From assembly GCA_001599935.1 (NCBI GenBank), contig BCIJ01000019.1, positions 293,296 through 357,295 of the forward strand: 64,000 bases of DNA, written 5' to 3'. Within the stretch, counting starts at the first letter, position 1. Every line of letters starts with the position of its first letter. The notes under the pieces are model-generated. The model was given only the letters and a program-made list of their open reading frames with translations, had not been told where the DNA came from and ran no database searches. Positions 1 through 10,384 of this stretch are shown piece after piece. This DNA comes from Holtermannia corniformis. Taxonomy: Eukaryota > Basidiomycota > Tremellomycetes > Holtermanniales. The translations under genes were made by a program, and so were the position numbers.

Positions 1-1477
1 CGGCCCAATCCCAGAGACCCTTCTCATCCTGCCCAAACACCTCGACAACGCTCCCATTCGCCACCATGATTTCGGCGTCCGTACAAGCCATTGCCTTGAC
101 TGGCTGGCAGTATAACTTGCTCAGTAGGCCTTGACCGCCCATACAGGTGATGGCGTCTCCAGACAAGGCGTTCCAGGCTCGGATACATGAATCAGACCCT
201 GCGGCCAGGATGACGCGATCACTGCACGTCGAGGCGAGAGCCTGGTCCGTTAGCAAAGTTGGACGCCATCGTATGCTCTGCACTCACAAGATTGAGATGA
301 TAGTCGTTCTTGTGGCCAGAGAGCTCGGTCACGGGTTCAGCAGGGAATCGCACGTCGTAGATCGACAACTGCTGCTAGTCAGCCTATGAGTCTATTCCAC
401 CCACGCTCATGACCCACCTGATTCTTGAGACCCGCTACCACCAGACCGCCGACTACGCTCTCGATCTTACGTAGCCCGACTACAGGGCTCAAGCCACGCA
501 AGAGACTATCTCGCCGTGGGACGCGAAAGTCCAGGTGCAGGATATGCCCCGATCTCTGCCCGGCATACACGTTGTGTCGATCCAGAGCGCTCAGTGATAG
601 GACGTCCGACTTGTGTAGGGAAGGCTTGGTATAGGTGAAGCGTTCGCCGACTTGAGGTGTGTATGCGATCCAACCATTGCCGCCTGCGAATGTCCATCAG
701 CGACGAGCAAGACGAGACCGGCAGACTGACCAAACGTGGTACCGCCGTCTTTCAAGCTAGAGCTCCATACATCCTGATGTGGGTCGAATGATCGGACATT
801 CCGCAGGATCCTGGTGTCCTCATCGTTTACATCGTCGATTACCGTCCTGACAAGTTGGAGCGGCTTTGGACCGAATGACGTCGCAAGCATGATCCCGCCC
901 TCGAGGTGAAGGCCAGAGATCAGGAGTAATAGTGAGTGGCGGTGTTTGATTGGAGCACAGAAACTCACAGAGCTGCCGAGAAACATGTCGGGCGAGAAGG
1001 CATGCCCTTTGCCTTTTGTCAAGACGCTGACACAGCCGCCGTTTGAGCCTGACACCATGAGGTCGCTCGTGGCCTGGAAGCTCTGATCAGTATGAACGGC
1101 ACGAAAGCAGGGCACTCACAGCTAGGGCCGTGACTTCTGGAGCGGAGTCTGCATCACTTGGCAGCACGGTTGCCGTCTGCGGTGCCGAGATTCTGGTCGC
1201 AGCTGCGGTATGACTGACGGCCCTGTCAGATCAAAGCAAAGCAGCTCGGCAGGACTGACTGGTGCATTGCGCTAGTTACATGTCGACTGCGTCCACTGAC
1301 CCGACTCGTTACTGGCCTGGCTAGCCGTGAGGAACCTGCCTGGGCCTCACCGAGCCGAATCCCGAGCTCGTGCGCTGGTTCGGGTGTGGCATGTACCTGG
1401 CGCGCTACACCTGGAAAGTATTTGTTGCGTTCTGGGTCATAGTAGAAGCCCGGGAGGACGCCGAGCGGCCCCGTCAT
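1..1477 (-). CDS. DCAF4/WDR21-like WD40 protein, C-terminus outside the window
   Basis: Probable substrate receptor of a CUL4-DDB1 ubiquitin ligase, by similarity to DCAF4 (WDR21). The first exon encodes LPGFYYDPERNKYF, very close to the PGFYYDPEKNRYF start of animal DCAF4. Later exons carry WD40-type segments such as ELSGHKNDYHLNL and VILAAGSDSCIRAWNALSG, which line up with the last blades of DCAF4. Coding exons are separated by introns of about 50 nt; clear exons lie near 1-240, 300-370, 425-570 and 590-960. The start ATG is at 1477. The frame is still open at base 1, so the last residues lie beyond the window. The family call is good; the ligase role is inferred from the family. Confidence 0.7.
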
Positions 1478-1686
1478 CGCGGTTGTTTCAGGTGGACATG
1501 AACAAACTGGTGAAACGCGACGCGACTGACGTGTGGCACTGTTCTATCAATCGTCTGGGATCACAACCCCCAGTGACCTCCGTTCTCTCGGATTCCTTTG
1601 ATCGCTCAGCGTCTCACTGACCGGAACAAGCCCCTGCGTACTGACACACGGTATTGGCTGTACTGACAAAGCAACGCTACTGACGG

Positions 1687-1692
1687 TATAAA
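1687..1692 (+). promoter_or_regulatory. TATA box of the Ser/Pro-rich gene
   Basis: TATAAA sits about 85 bp before the chosen ATG at 1775, in a gap free of coding sequence. Position and sequence fit a TATA box; not proven. Confidence 0.4.
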
Positions 1693-1774
1693 GCCCCTCG
1701 ATCCCGTACTGATCGGCCCAGAGCGACGGACATTGATCAACCCTATCCTTAGCGCGAGCCACTCTCTACTCATC

Positions 1775-2686
1775 ATGCAGACCATTCCTGTACGTATCGG
1801 ACGGCGGCACCAAGAAGGCGACGTCGACATGTTGCCCGCGGCGGCTTTCCCTCGTGAGTCCTATGCTAGTGCGAGCCACTATAGCATGCTAAAGCGCACA
1901 GACACGGCCTCGCCGCCAACGAGCTACAGCAGCCCCGGTGGATCCTACTCTCGGTCGGCACTACTTCAATTCGCCAACTCGCCACTTGCTCGTGCCCCCG
2001 ATCGCCTGGTGAACCACTTTGCACCCATCTTGGACCCCGCGAACCGGGACGATCTAGCAAAATGCTTTCTCGATAACAAGCCGCCCGCGGCCGATATCGA
2101 GATGGACACCCCCGCCGTGCCAGCTGCTATCGCGCCCGTCGGCATCGCCTCGATCGTCACCAACCCGCACACTCCACCGCACGGCATGCCAACGGCTTCG
2201 CTCATCCCGCGATCGCTCGCCGGCGGTGGATTCGGCTCGGTCCCAATGCCAATCCGTTCGTCCCTCTCGTCGTCACTCAACCCTCGGGCGGTACCGTTCA
2301 ACTCACCGTCCGCGTCACCGCAAAAGATCGTCACGCCCGAAGCGTTATCGGCACTAGCGAGCTCGTTATCAGCCTCTCGGCGTGCTCCACCGCCTCCGTC
2401 GTCGCTGTCGCGACAGATCCACGCACTGCCCTCGAAGCCTCTTGGAGGGCTTCCACCCGTCCGACCGGCCAAAGAGGCCATGGCGCTACCGACCCCAATG
2501 TCGTTGCTGCACGTTGCGCCGCTAGGACCCGAGTGGGTCAAGTGTGCCCGCCGAGGTTCCGACGCCAGCATCAGTCTCGCAAGCTTTGACAGCTCGGCCT
2601 CGGCTTCGTCTGCTGAACCCCGTCCAGAGAGACTGCGCTTCAAGGCAAAGCTGCAAGCAGCAGCAGCAGATAAGACTCTTTCATAG
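1775..2686 (+). CDS. Hypothetical Ser/Pro/Ala-rich protein
   Basis: No family recognised. The frame runs open for about 300 residues and is rich in Ser, Pro and Ala, with no signal peptide or membrane segment, so most of it is probably disordered. More ordered stretches are residues around VNHFAPILDPANRDDLAKCFL and the C-terminal GPEWVKCARRGSDASISL. A TATAAA at 1687-1692 lies about 85 bp before the ATG at 1775, which favours this start over the in-frame ATG at 1733. A 48-nt stretch at 1853-1900 looks like a normal intron (donor GTGAGTCC, GCTAA branch site, CACAG acceptor). It is a multiple of three without a stop, so the protein reads through whether or not it is spliced. Could be a nuclear regulator; nothing shows it. 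Confidence 0.5.
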   Translation: MQTIPVRIGRRHQEGDVDMLPAAAFPRESYASASHYSMLKRTDTASPPTSYSSPGGSYSRSALLQFANSPLARAPDRLVNHFAPILDPANRDDLAKCFLDNKPPAADIEMDTPAVPAAIAPVGIASIVTNPHTPPHGMPTASLIPRSLAGGGFGSVPMPIRSSLSSSLNPRAVPFNSPSASPQKIVTPEALSALASSLSASRRAPPPPSSLSRQIHALPSKPLGGLPPVRPAKEAMALPTPMSLLHVAPLGPEWVKCARRGSDASISLASFDSSASASSAEPRPERLRFKAKLQAAAADKTLS

Positions 2687-2842
2687 TTGATAGTTGTGAG
2701 ATGGATCGCTCACCCGATCCGAGCCAGCCGGCTATTCAGGGACCTAGAGGCCACACACTGATCCACCCGAAACCTCAGGTCCAGATTCCAAATGCTATAT
2801 AGAGCTCCTATCCTGCAGTCAGTCGTCAACAACAACCAAGCT

Positions 2843-3251
2843 ATGAGCGCGCACACCCTCAGTCCATCCTCATCCGACTCGTCCACGCTTGGCTCGCCGC
2901 GATCCGAGAGCAGTGAGCCTTACGGGAAGGAGTCGGCGGTGGTCAGCATCAAGCCGGTCGAGGACATGAGCTGGCTCGACATGGAAGCCCCCGCTGGCGT
3001 CGAGAACCCCTCGCCCAGACCTACAGGCAGCGTGTCCCTGTTCTCCAGTGCGTCACCTTGACATCAAGTCGTCAACTCACACCAGCAGAGGGCAGCAAGT
3101 GGATCAATTGGAAAGCCCACGTCCCGTCCAGATGCCCCGGGCCAAACTGTCAGTGCGGCGGCGGGCGAGGCTAGACATGCATTACTCCATGTTGACACAC
3201 TATCCGTCCTTTGCGTTGCTGCTGTCCAACAATCTTCACATTCCTTGCTGA
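2843..3251 (+). CDS. Small hypothetical Ser-rich protein
   Basis: Two exons are supported. The first reads MSAHTLSPSSSDSSTLGSPR and onward to SVSLFSS. The intron is about 37 nt (donor GTGCGT at 3049, acceptor near 3085). The second exon ends in LSNNLHIPC and stop at 3249-3251. The start at 2843 is preferred because CTATATAGAG lies about 50 bp upstream, which would fall inside the protein if the ATG at 2792 were used. The acceptor is ambiguous (CAGCAGAG allows three choices), so the C-terminus is uncertain. No domain recognised. The stop lies 2 bp from the stop of the convergent PTC1 gene. Confidence 0.35.
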
Positions 3252-3253
3252 GA

Positions 3254-4603
3254 TCACGACGGCTGACTGTAGAACCGCACGACCATGACGCTCAGGTTAT
3301 CCGTCGAGTAGGCACTCATGGCAAAGTCGAGAAGCTTCTTGGAGGCGTCTTGCGGATCAGCCGTGGTGCGGATCAGATCGACGGCTTCTTGGTCTTCGGC
3401 CACGTCCCAGAGCTGGCGGTTGTCAGCCGCAGACGGATGCAGATTGTGGATCACTCACCCCATCGCACGCGACGATCAAAAACTCGTCGTCCTCATCCAA
3501 AGTCGTCTCGGTCGTGTACGGCGAGCCGACGACAAACTCCTTCATCGAAGCATCGCCCAACGATCTCGTCACTGCCAACACGCCTAAAGAGTGTAAGCGA
3601 CGGCAGCTACTTTGCACCATCACGACGCCTGGCACGCAGGCGAAGATCACAGAGCTATGGTAGCTCACCATTCACGCGGTTGTTCATCACGAACCCGCCG
3701 GCATCAGTGATCCGCTTTGCCTCCTGCGAATCCGACCCCTTGTGGTCATACGTCAACCTGACCGCCTTGCCCGCGCGACTGATAGCCATCAGCCAGCGCA
3801 CATACAGGCAATCAAGACACTCACCACAGCACGGCCCGCGCATCACCGACGTTGGCAGTATACAGCACCCTCCGCAACTTGCTCTCAGTCTTCGGATCGA
3901 TCGCTTCCACCTTAGCCGCCGGCTCATCATCGTCCTCGTCTTCGACCTTTGACGAGCTCGATGTCAAGCCTTTGACAAAGTCGCGGATCCGGCGTCCAGA
4001 TCCTCGGCGCGCCAGACCAGACAGTCCGCCACTCGATGTCGCGTCACTAGCGGCTACATTTGCAGTCTGCGCCTCGAGCTCATCCTCGCCTTTGCCGTGC
4101 AGCAAGCCGCGGGGTTCCAAGTTGGGATTGATGAAACCTTTTGACGAATCGACTTCTTCGATCCGGAGGAAGGCAGTCACGGCTGTGCAGCCAGAGTGGG
4201 TCTTGCCTGCTTGTGCGAGATGGGAAAGACGCGAGTCGCATGTGTGAAAGGTTGTGTTGAGCAAGTCTGGGATCGCAGCGTCGGGGTGGGTCAAGACGGC
4301 GTCGAGCAGGTACTGAGCGCAAGTCAGCTTCAAGTCGAACACCAGTCGTTCGCCCAGAATATGCCGTAACCAACCTCGTGAAAGTGTTGCCCACACCACT
4401 CGGCCGCATGTTTCCCAGCATGCCCACTGCAGCCATCAGCATCCAAACCATGTGCGCTTCAGCCCGACTCACTCAAATACAGCGAAATATCCCTGCCCAC
4501 GGATCCCCATGAAATCATACACAAAGCTGTGCGCGTCCTCCATCGTCCTCCGGCACTTTTTATTACGGTCTTCAGAAACGCCGACGCGGAACGACGGTGT
4601 CAT
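3254..4603 (-). CDS. PTC1: Protein phosphatase 2C, Ptc1 type
   Basis: Mn2+/Mg2+-dependent Ser/Thr phosphatase that in yeasts damps the HOG and cell-wall MAPK pathways. The start reads [20 protein letters not shown] followed by MEDAHSF and [19 protein letters not shown], which matches yeast Ptc1 closely; RTMED and DGHAG are PP2C metal-binding motifs. Later exons give [31 protein letters not shown] and [12 protein letters not shown], the remaining PP2C motifs including the final DN aspartate. Between the DGHAG half and the GDARAVL motif there is a low-complexity acidic and serine-rich insertion of about 90 residues that yeast Ptc1 lacks. At least five introns of about 45-60 nt. In-frame sequence continues upstream of the chosen ATG to a possible acceptor near 4690, so an extra 5' exon is possible. 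Confidence 0.9.
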
Positions 4604-5987
4604 ACTTGGCGCTGTGGCGGACGTTGAGGACGCTGAGCGTGAGCCTCGGCGGCCGGATGTCGAGGTTGATGCTGGGTGACAGTTGAGAGCCTGTAGTGCG
4701 TCAGCGTCTTGCCACGTACTGGAAGAGGGGCCCTGAAAGGTGCTCTGTCACGCCAAGGGCCGGAATGTTCCACGCGAGCTTTTCGCGCGCATTAGACCAG
4801 CACCCAACGCGTTGGCCTGATTCACAGCCGATAGAGGGATGATCACGCACACGACCCAAGCAACAACTAGGAGCATTCACCGTGTCATAGTGACGGCTTG
4901 ATACAGACGAGGACTTTCAACAGCTGACTTGTTGCAATCGGTAACCCGCAAACGTCTCACCCGTCCGTCACAGCCTAGACGGCTGAGTGAACGTGCCGTG
5001 TGACGTCTACGGGCTGGTTGCGACTCGGTTGATATCACGCTCAACAGCATCGCCACGGTTGTTCAGTATAGAGATTGACCATTTGAGGGCTAGATAGCCG
5101 CATTTGACTCCCACAGAAGTGGCAGGCCTTCAGCGATGAGCAGGCAGTAAGCTATAGCGCTGACCGAGCGGCCGTGCTCTAGGCTTGATGAGGCGAGTCG
5201 GGATACGCAATCGCTGCCCGTCCTTCTCTAGCCGCGCAGAGATGGGACTGATCATCATGTGGGCGCAGCTTGTAGGCGACGGAACAGTGACTGCGGGCTC
5301 GCGGCGTACACGAATCCACTTGATCCAATCGCAATGCACGCGTACCAGGAATGGTATAGCAAAAGCTTTGGTTTGGTGACTCGCCGGCGCCTGCACGCTG
5401 CGATCGATTGTTATACAGAGCTGCGATGCGAAGTTAAAGCGGTATCGCATAAGACAGCGCCAGCTATGCGCTCGACAAGTGCCTCGCACACGATCCGGGT
5501 AATCAACCGATGTCGGCTGAGACCATTTCTTGCGTGCGAACGGCCCACAAACCGATAGCTGATAGCCCATAAACTGCAGTATGTCCGCAGCAGCGCGAGG
5601 TCAGAGATCAAGCAATGCTGTAGTTGGCTCCAAGGACAGAACTCGGGCCATGTCACACTCGCCATCTCCGTCGCCGCCCGAGAGCTCCCTTCAGAGCAAG
5701 GGAACTCGACACACACACACAAATAGATGGCCGGACCGGGTTGAGTAGTCTGAGAGCAGGGATCCGTTGATCAGGATCAGTTGGCGCAGGCAGCTGCAAT
5801 CTTGCACGAACGGGTTGACGGCCAGGTACCTGCGTCCCTGCCTCCCGATCATGGTTCAACGCGTGCAGTCATCACGACACGCTGTGTCAACCGAGGTAGC
5901 TGCAGGTTAACATCTCTCGGGGAGACAAGGGACGCCTGTCGAGCCAAACGCGCCAGCTAGATCCCGCACTGACGCGAGACGAGCCTC
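4604..5987. other. Long gap with no visible gene
   Basis: About 1.4 kb between the PTC1 start and the next gene. The open frames here (up to about 146 codons) have no recognisable domain, unconvincing composition and no consistent exon joins. A CA repeat lies near 5711-5721. It presumably holds the PTC1 promoter; I see no tRNA or other RNA gene. Confidence 0.4.
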
Positions 5988-6553
5988 TCAACTTCCGTCG
6001 CCACCCACATCCCAATAGCCCGAGACCACGATCGCACTTGACAGTACACCCATCACGGGCCGCAGCCAGACGGTGGGCCGACTCACCCCAAACGTCTCGA
6101 CACCGTTGGCATGCGTCACACTCTTGCTGCGCGCGTTCGGGTTCTCGTTCATGCCCGCTGGGTGCTGGGTTGCCATGCCGGGCCGGCGGAGCGTCTGCTG
6201 GTCGGGGCTGTTGCCGCCCGTGTCCGAGCCGGCATCCGAGAGCGACTGCGGCGTCTGGGTTTGCGGTGGCGAGGACAGGCTGCGGATGTGGAACGGGTAG
6301 TGGTACATTGGTTCGCGTACGGTCAGGGCCGAAGGATGCAATGTGAGCAAGAGGGCGAGGGTGAGTCAGCGTCTGGCGAGCACGCGGTCCGAACGGGATA
6401 CGTACGGTTCGTCGTGGCCGGCCGGGTGTTTACCGTCTGTCATTGCGTGTGAGCGAGCATCCGGTCGGGACCATCAGAGTACTGACCGAGGTCGAGGGCA
6501 GGCAGTGTCGGGTGATCCGGGTGCGCCTGAGCCAAAGCCGAAGAGTGCATCAT
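5988..6553 (-). CDS. Small hypothetical protein, spliced
   Basis: No family recognised. The start MMHSSALAQAHPDHPTLP at 6553 leads into a 50-nt intron (GTCAGT...ACACGCAATGACAG) and then DGKHPAGHDEP. A second intron, GTACGT to CCGCAG, joins in phase to LSSPPQTQTPQSLSDAGSDT. The two phase-preserving joins with good splice signals are the main evidence that this is a gene. Downstream the frame reads HANGVETFG and then GTGAGT, which is probably a third donor whose acceptor I cannot place. If that intron is retained, the protein ends at 5988 after a short hydrophobic stretch. Sequence is Pro/Ser/Gly-rich with no signal peptide. Confidence 0.4.
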
Positions 6554-6887
6554 TCTGCGGGTAGTGCAGAGAGTCTGTGCTGTGGTTTGGTGGTGATGTT
6601 GACTGGGCTGATGGTGACGGTCTGTGCTGGTGGTGATCGACAGGGGTGGTGCTGTGCCCCGCCTGGTGCTGTGCTGCCCGTCCCGTCACTCGCTGCAGCC
6701 GATCACTCTCCCCGTCCAACCGCGTCATCAACCACTCAGCACCACGGCCCAACAGAATGCTTCCGCCGCTCCACCAAGCATCCAATCCATCCATCGCGTC
6801 CTCTAGACAGTACAGAACCCAGTAGAAATTATAGAAACCCCAGAACACATAGCAGCCCACCTCGAACCAGTCCTACTGACGCTCAGC
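6554..6887. other. Gap without a recognised gene
   Basis: Between the start of the small hypothetical gene and the stop of the secreted protein gene, both on the minus strand. It is pyrimidine-rich on the minus strand and presumably holds the promoter of the small gene. Open frames here show no domain. Confidence 0.4.
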
Positions 6888-8609
6888 TCACAGCGTGATA
6901 CCGAGACCGAGCACGTTGAGGCCGAGACCGGCGTTTGCGCCGCCGCCGTTCAACCCAACCTCGGCGTCCACGGCCACGCACACGCCTAGAAGGTTGCGGA
7001 TCCCGACGCACGCGCGCACACAGACGTCGACTAGGTTCTCGTAGCTATCATGCACTGTGTCAGCCGTCGTCGTATACTTTGAGAAAGAGAGACGAACCCG
7101 ACGGTGCACACGCAGTGACCATTCTCTTCAACCTGGTTGGCGGCACAGCACCGCGTTTGCTCCCAGTGCTGCGACGCGGGGCAGACGCGTGCGCTCGGAG
7201 TCGGCGTCACACAGGGTGTCGAAGTCGAGGCTGACGATGTGCCTTGGCTAGATGAGGCGCGTGTCGAAGACGTGGCATGAGGCGTACTGGATGCAGCGCT
7301 CGAGCGCGAGCTTGTCACGCTCGATGAAGCGCGAGCACTAGTCGACGGGCGCACGCTCGAGCTCGAGATAGCGCGCGCACTCGATGTCAAAGTCGCGCAC
7401 GGCGTCGAAACCGACGAGCGAGCCGAGCTGACCGATGCTGGCGGGAGCGTCTGTGCAGAGCTCGTCGCGCGAGACGAAGATGCGGGCGGTAGAGTCTGCG
7501 CAGAGCTCACGGACGAAGCAGTCGACCGAGTGCTGGCGCTCGTGTGGCTTGCGCTTGCAGACGATGAAGCGCTACCGGTGCTGGATGAGCAGACGGTGGT
7601 TGGAACGTAGATCGGTACGGTCTGCACTATCGTCGCCGTCACGGTGATGGCAGGCGCTTGCGTCACCGTCACCGTCTGGTGGAGCGTCAACTGTGTGCTC
7701 TAATACGAACGGATAGAGCGACGAGCTGACCTTGTAGCTGACGACCGTCTCCGTCACGCCCACGCCAAGCGAGACCGTCACACCCGGACCAGCGACCGTC
7801 TGCGTCTGCGTCACGACCACGGCCGGTGCCGAGACCGTCACAGGCGATGACAAGACCGTAACCGTCGAGACTATCGATCCACAGCTAGTCGGAGTAGACG
7901 GCGGTACTGGCGAGTACGGCACGCATTGGCCATTGGACGCGGTACAGCCTACCGGGCAGCTATGACACCGTCATCAGTCTCTACAACACCGGTAGGATCA
8001 AGACGCACCAGACGCCTGAAACGCTCTGCGTTCCACGAGGACAGCAGTGCTCTCCGGAACGGATCTGGCCGACGGGACAATCGGTCGCGAGCTTGCACGT
8101 CTAAGCGCGTACGTCAGCGCATGCACGGAGCGAGCGCAGGACTCACCCCGTCCGCATTACGTCCGTTCGGACACGTATAGCCACCAGCATCACACGTCGG
8201 TACCCCTCCCCGGGGATATCGCGCCGCTACGCCGTTTGTACGAATCTACGTTATAGCCATCAGCCTGCGCTCCCACCTGATTCAGCCCACTCACAATCGC
8301 CTCGGCTGAAGCTTGGAGCCCGCCGAGACCGAGCTGAGCTTGTAGGATCGCTCCGAGATCGTCGAGGCAGAGACAGCCGAGCGCGTACACGTCGTCGTTG
8401 ATTCTGCCAGAGACCTTGGCGCATAGTTGCGTGGACCAGAGGTTGAGGTCGACGTTGGCGTTGAGAACCGAGTTGGAGTTGGGGGTGGACGTGGACCCGA
8501 CGTTGACGTTGACGTTGGCAGAGGCGCCTAGGCCGAGACCGAGGAGCGGAACGGGGGTCGCGCTGGCTAGCAGCGGGAGAAGGGTGAGTAGCGGTAGAGC
8601 GAAGCGCAT
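6888..8609 (-). CDS. Secreted Ser/Thr- and Cys-rich protein, probably cell-wall associated
   Basis: No named family. The start MRFALPLLTLLPLLASATP is a clear signal peptide. It is followed by a Val/Asn stretch (ASANVNVNV), a small domain with LCAKVSGRI and ALGCLCLDDLGAILQAQLG, then short cysteine modules: CDAGGYTCPNG, CPVGQIRSGEHCCPRG and CPVGCTASNGQCVP. Next comes a Val/Thr-rich part (TVTVLSSPVTVSAP), a Ser/Thr/Ala-rich linker of about 150 residues likely to be O-glycosylated, another module CPASQHWEQTRCCAANQ, and a C-terminus of GLGLNVLGLGITL. At least five short introns join these in phase; for example VVSYK joins LTLHQTV at the donor near 7730. N- and C-terminal Leu/Gly/Asn-Val patches resemble each other. 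Export is well supported; the wall role is inferred. Confidence 0.6.
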
Positions 8610-8908
8610 GCTGAGCGAGTCAAGTCAAGAGAAAGTGTGTGAGAACAAGACAACGCAAGCGAGGTCGAAGACAAGCAGAGAGGTAACACTGGCGAGAACG
8701 AAGCGCCAGAGAAGCGAATGTAAGCGAGGGAACGACCCGGAAGCGGGGCACTGGACCAAAGGGAATGGAAGAGCAGAGTGCAGCACCCTCGGAGAGCTTT
8801 AATACCTCGCCTGGCGTTGCGTTTCAGCACACCGGGATTCTAGACCGGCCGGCGCTCAGGACCCGAAACCAAGATGAAATTCATATCCGGCTTGATTAGT
8901 GGCTTTGC

Positions 8909-10093
8909 TTAGGTGATGGTGATCACGTTGCCTGCGGCGTCTTTGAGCACGACGAGGTCGCACGGGATCACGTCGCCCGTGTCCATGTACGTCAGGGCCG
9001 TTTGGTCCAGGGGGTCCGTTCTCGGCAGTGTTAGCTGCGTGCGCGGGTGAGATGAGGAAACCTACTTGACACCCATCTTCTCGACCCAGTCGCGCCCGAG
9101 CACGACGTCGAAATGCGTCTCCTCGCTCAGCATGACGTTGTGCGTGGCGGTGCGGCCACCGACGGTGATCGGTAGTTTGCCGAGCCTGGGGTCATGAGCT
9201 CGACTGGCAGCGAGCAAGCCGCATACCGACTCACGAGACGAGACCGACATAGCCTGATGTGCCCAAGCTCGACTGCGCCAGTCAGTACTAGCCAACAAGG
9301 GCGCAACCTACCTTTGCGGGGATCAAGCCATTCTTCAACGCAAACGAGCGCGAGAGATACACGGCTTTGTAGCCCGTCTTCAACAGCATTCTCACATTGT
9401 CCACCTTGCCGACTTTGCCCAGGACGGTCCGGACCCCGTTGTTCGCGTGGAACTCTTCCCACTCTCGACGGTGCGTGACACCCATCGGTTCAACGGGCTC
9501 GTCGCCTCGACGGGATTTCCAGCTTTTCGTGCTGCGGATCGAGTGGGCGTACCCGCTGGTCCGTGGGGACGAGGACGAGCCTTGCTGTTTGGCGAATCCG
9601 GCCGCGTGCTGCGCTTGAGGGAATGTGTGAGAACGGTAGTCTTTCTCCTCGAGTTGGGCGTGGCCGTTGCTCTGCGCTGGTGGGGCCGCGGAGGAAGCGG
9701 GCAGGGTCAGGTGAAACGTGGCTGATTCGGACGTTGCGGCGGGGNATCGGTCCTGGAAGATGGCAAGGTCGTCATCTGCGCGGTCGGTCAATCAATCCCC
9801 AAGTGCCAGGCAACCTACCGTCCTCGAGCGCCCAGCGCGAGTGCTGAAACTCGTACTCGAGCGCGACACCTTTGTTCTGCGCCGTCGGCTTGCCGCTCTT
9901 GCTCTTGAGCCAGCCAATCTCCTCCTGCGTCATCCCAGCCTTGGTCGCTATCCGCTGCACGAGCTGAGCGTACGTCTCATCCTCTGTGCGGATTGGTGTC
10001 ACCATACGGATCTCATCCTGTTGGGCTGCAGCACTCACTTTTGTACGGGAGGGCAAAGGACCTGGAGGGTGTGTGGATGTTGTACACGAACAT
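8909..10093 (-). CDS. Conserved fungal retropepsin-fold protein lacking the catalytic Asp
   Basis: The N-terminus (MFVYNIHTPSRSFALPYK, then TYAQLVQRIATKAGM) resembles the start of an uncharacterised protein widespread in fungi and may fold like ubiquitin or PB1. A serine-rich linker follows. The C-terminal half looks like a retroviral-type aspartic protease: VRMLLKTGYKAVYLSRSFA sits where pepsin-like retroelement proteases have LLDSGA, and ETHFDVVLGRDWVEKMG matches the FDVILGMDWL motif. Here the catalytic D-S/T-G is K-T-G, so protease activity is unlikely. The gene ends DLVVLKDAAGNVITIT. Introns of about 40-50 nt. The reading frame breaks once after PYK in a run of four A (10019-10045); an alternative start is the ATG at 10005. 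One base in the second exon is N (9745). Confidence 0.6.
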
Positions 10094-10384
10094 GGTCGGT
10101 TGTGAGCTGGAGGCTGGTTGACGGTGAAGAGATGTGCTCTCTGTGCTGTTGCGCCGATCAGTGAATCCAAACCGGAGAATGACGCGCACGGATGAACGGG
10201 GGATGCCGGCACCGTCGACAGCCAGCGGGCCTACTGCACCGGGGCGGGGCCAGCTTAGCACCGCGAACGTCCAGGTAGGCTCGGCGGCAACAGACAGGGC
10301 TTGCTAGCTGGTTGCTAGGGACGTGTTCTATTGCACAAAGGTAGTCTGGACGCCAGGAGCAGCACCGAGCGAGCCAGCAAGCAG

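Noticed and set aside
1966..2643. 225-codon minus-strand frame
   Set aside because: Antisense to the Ser/Pro-rich gene, which has a TATA box and better composition.
5130..5722. Open frames of 100-146 codons in the 4.6-6.0 kb gap
   Set aside because: No recognisable motif, no phase-preserving joins, atypical composition.
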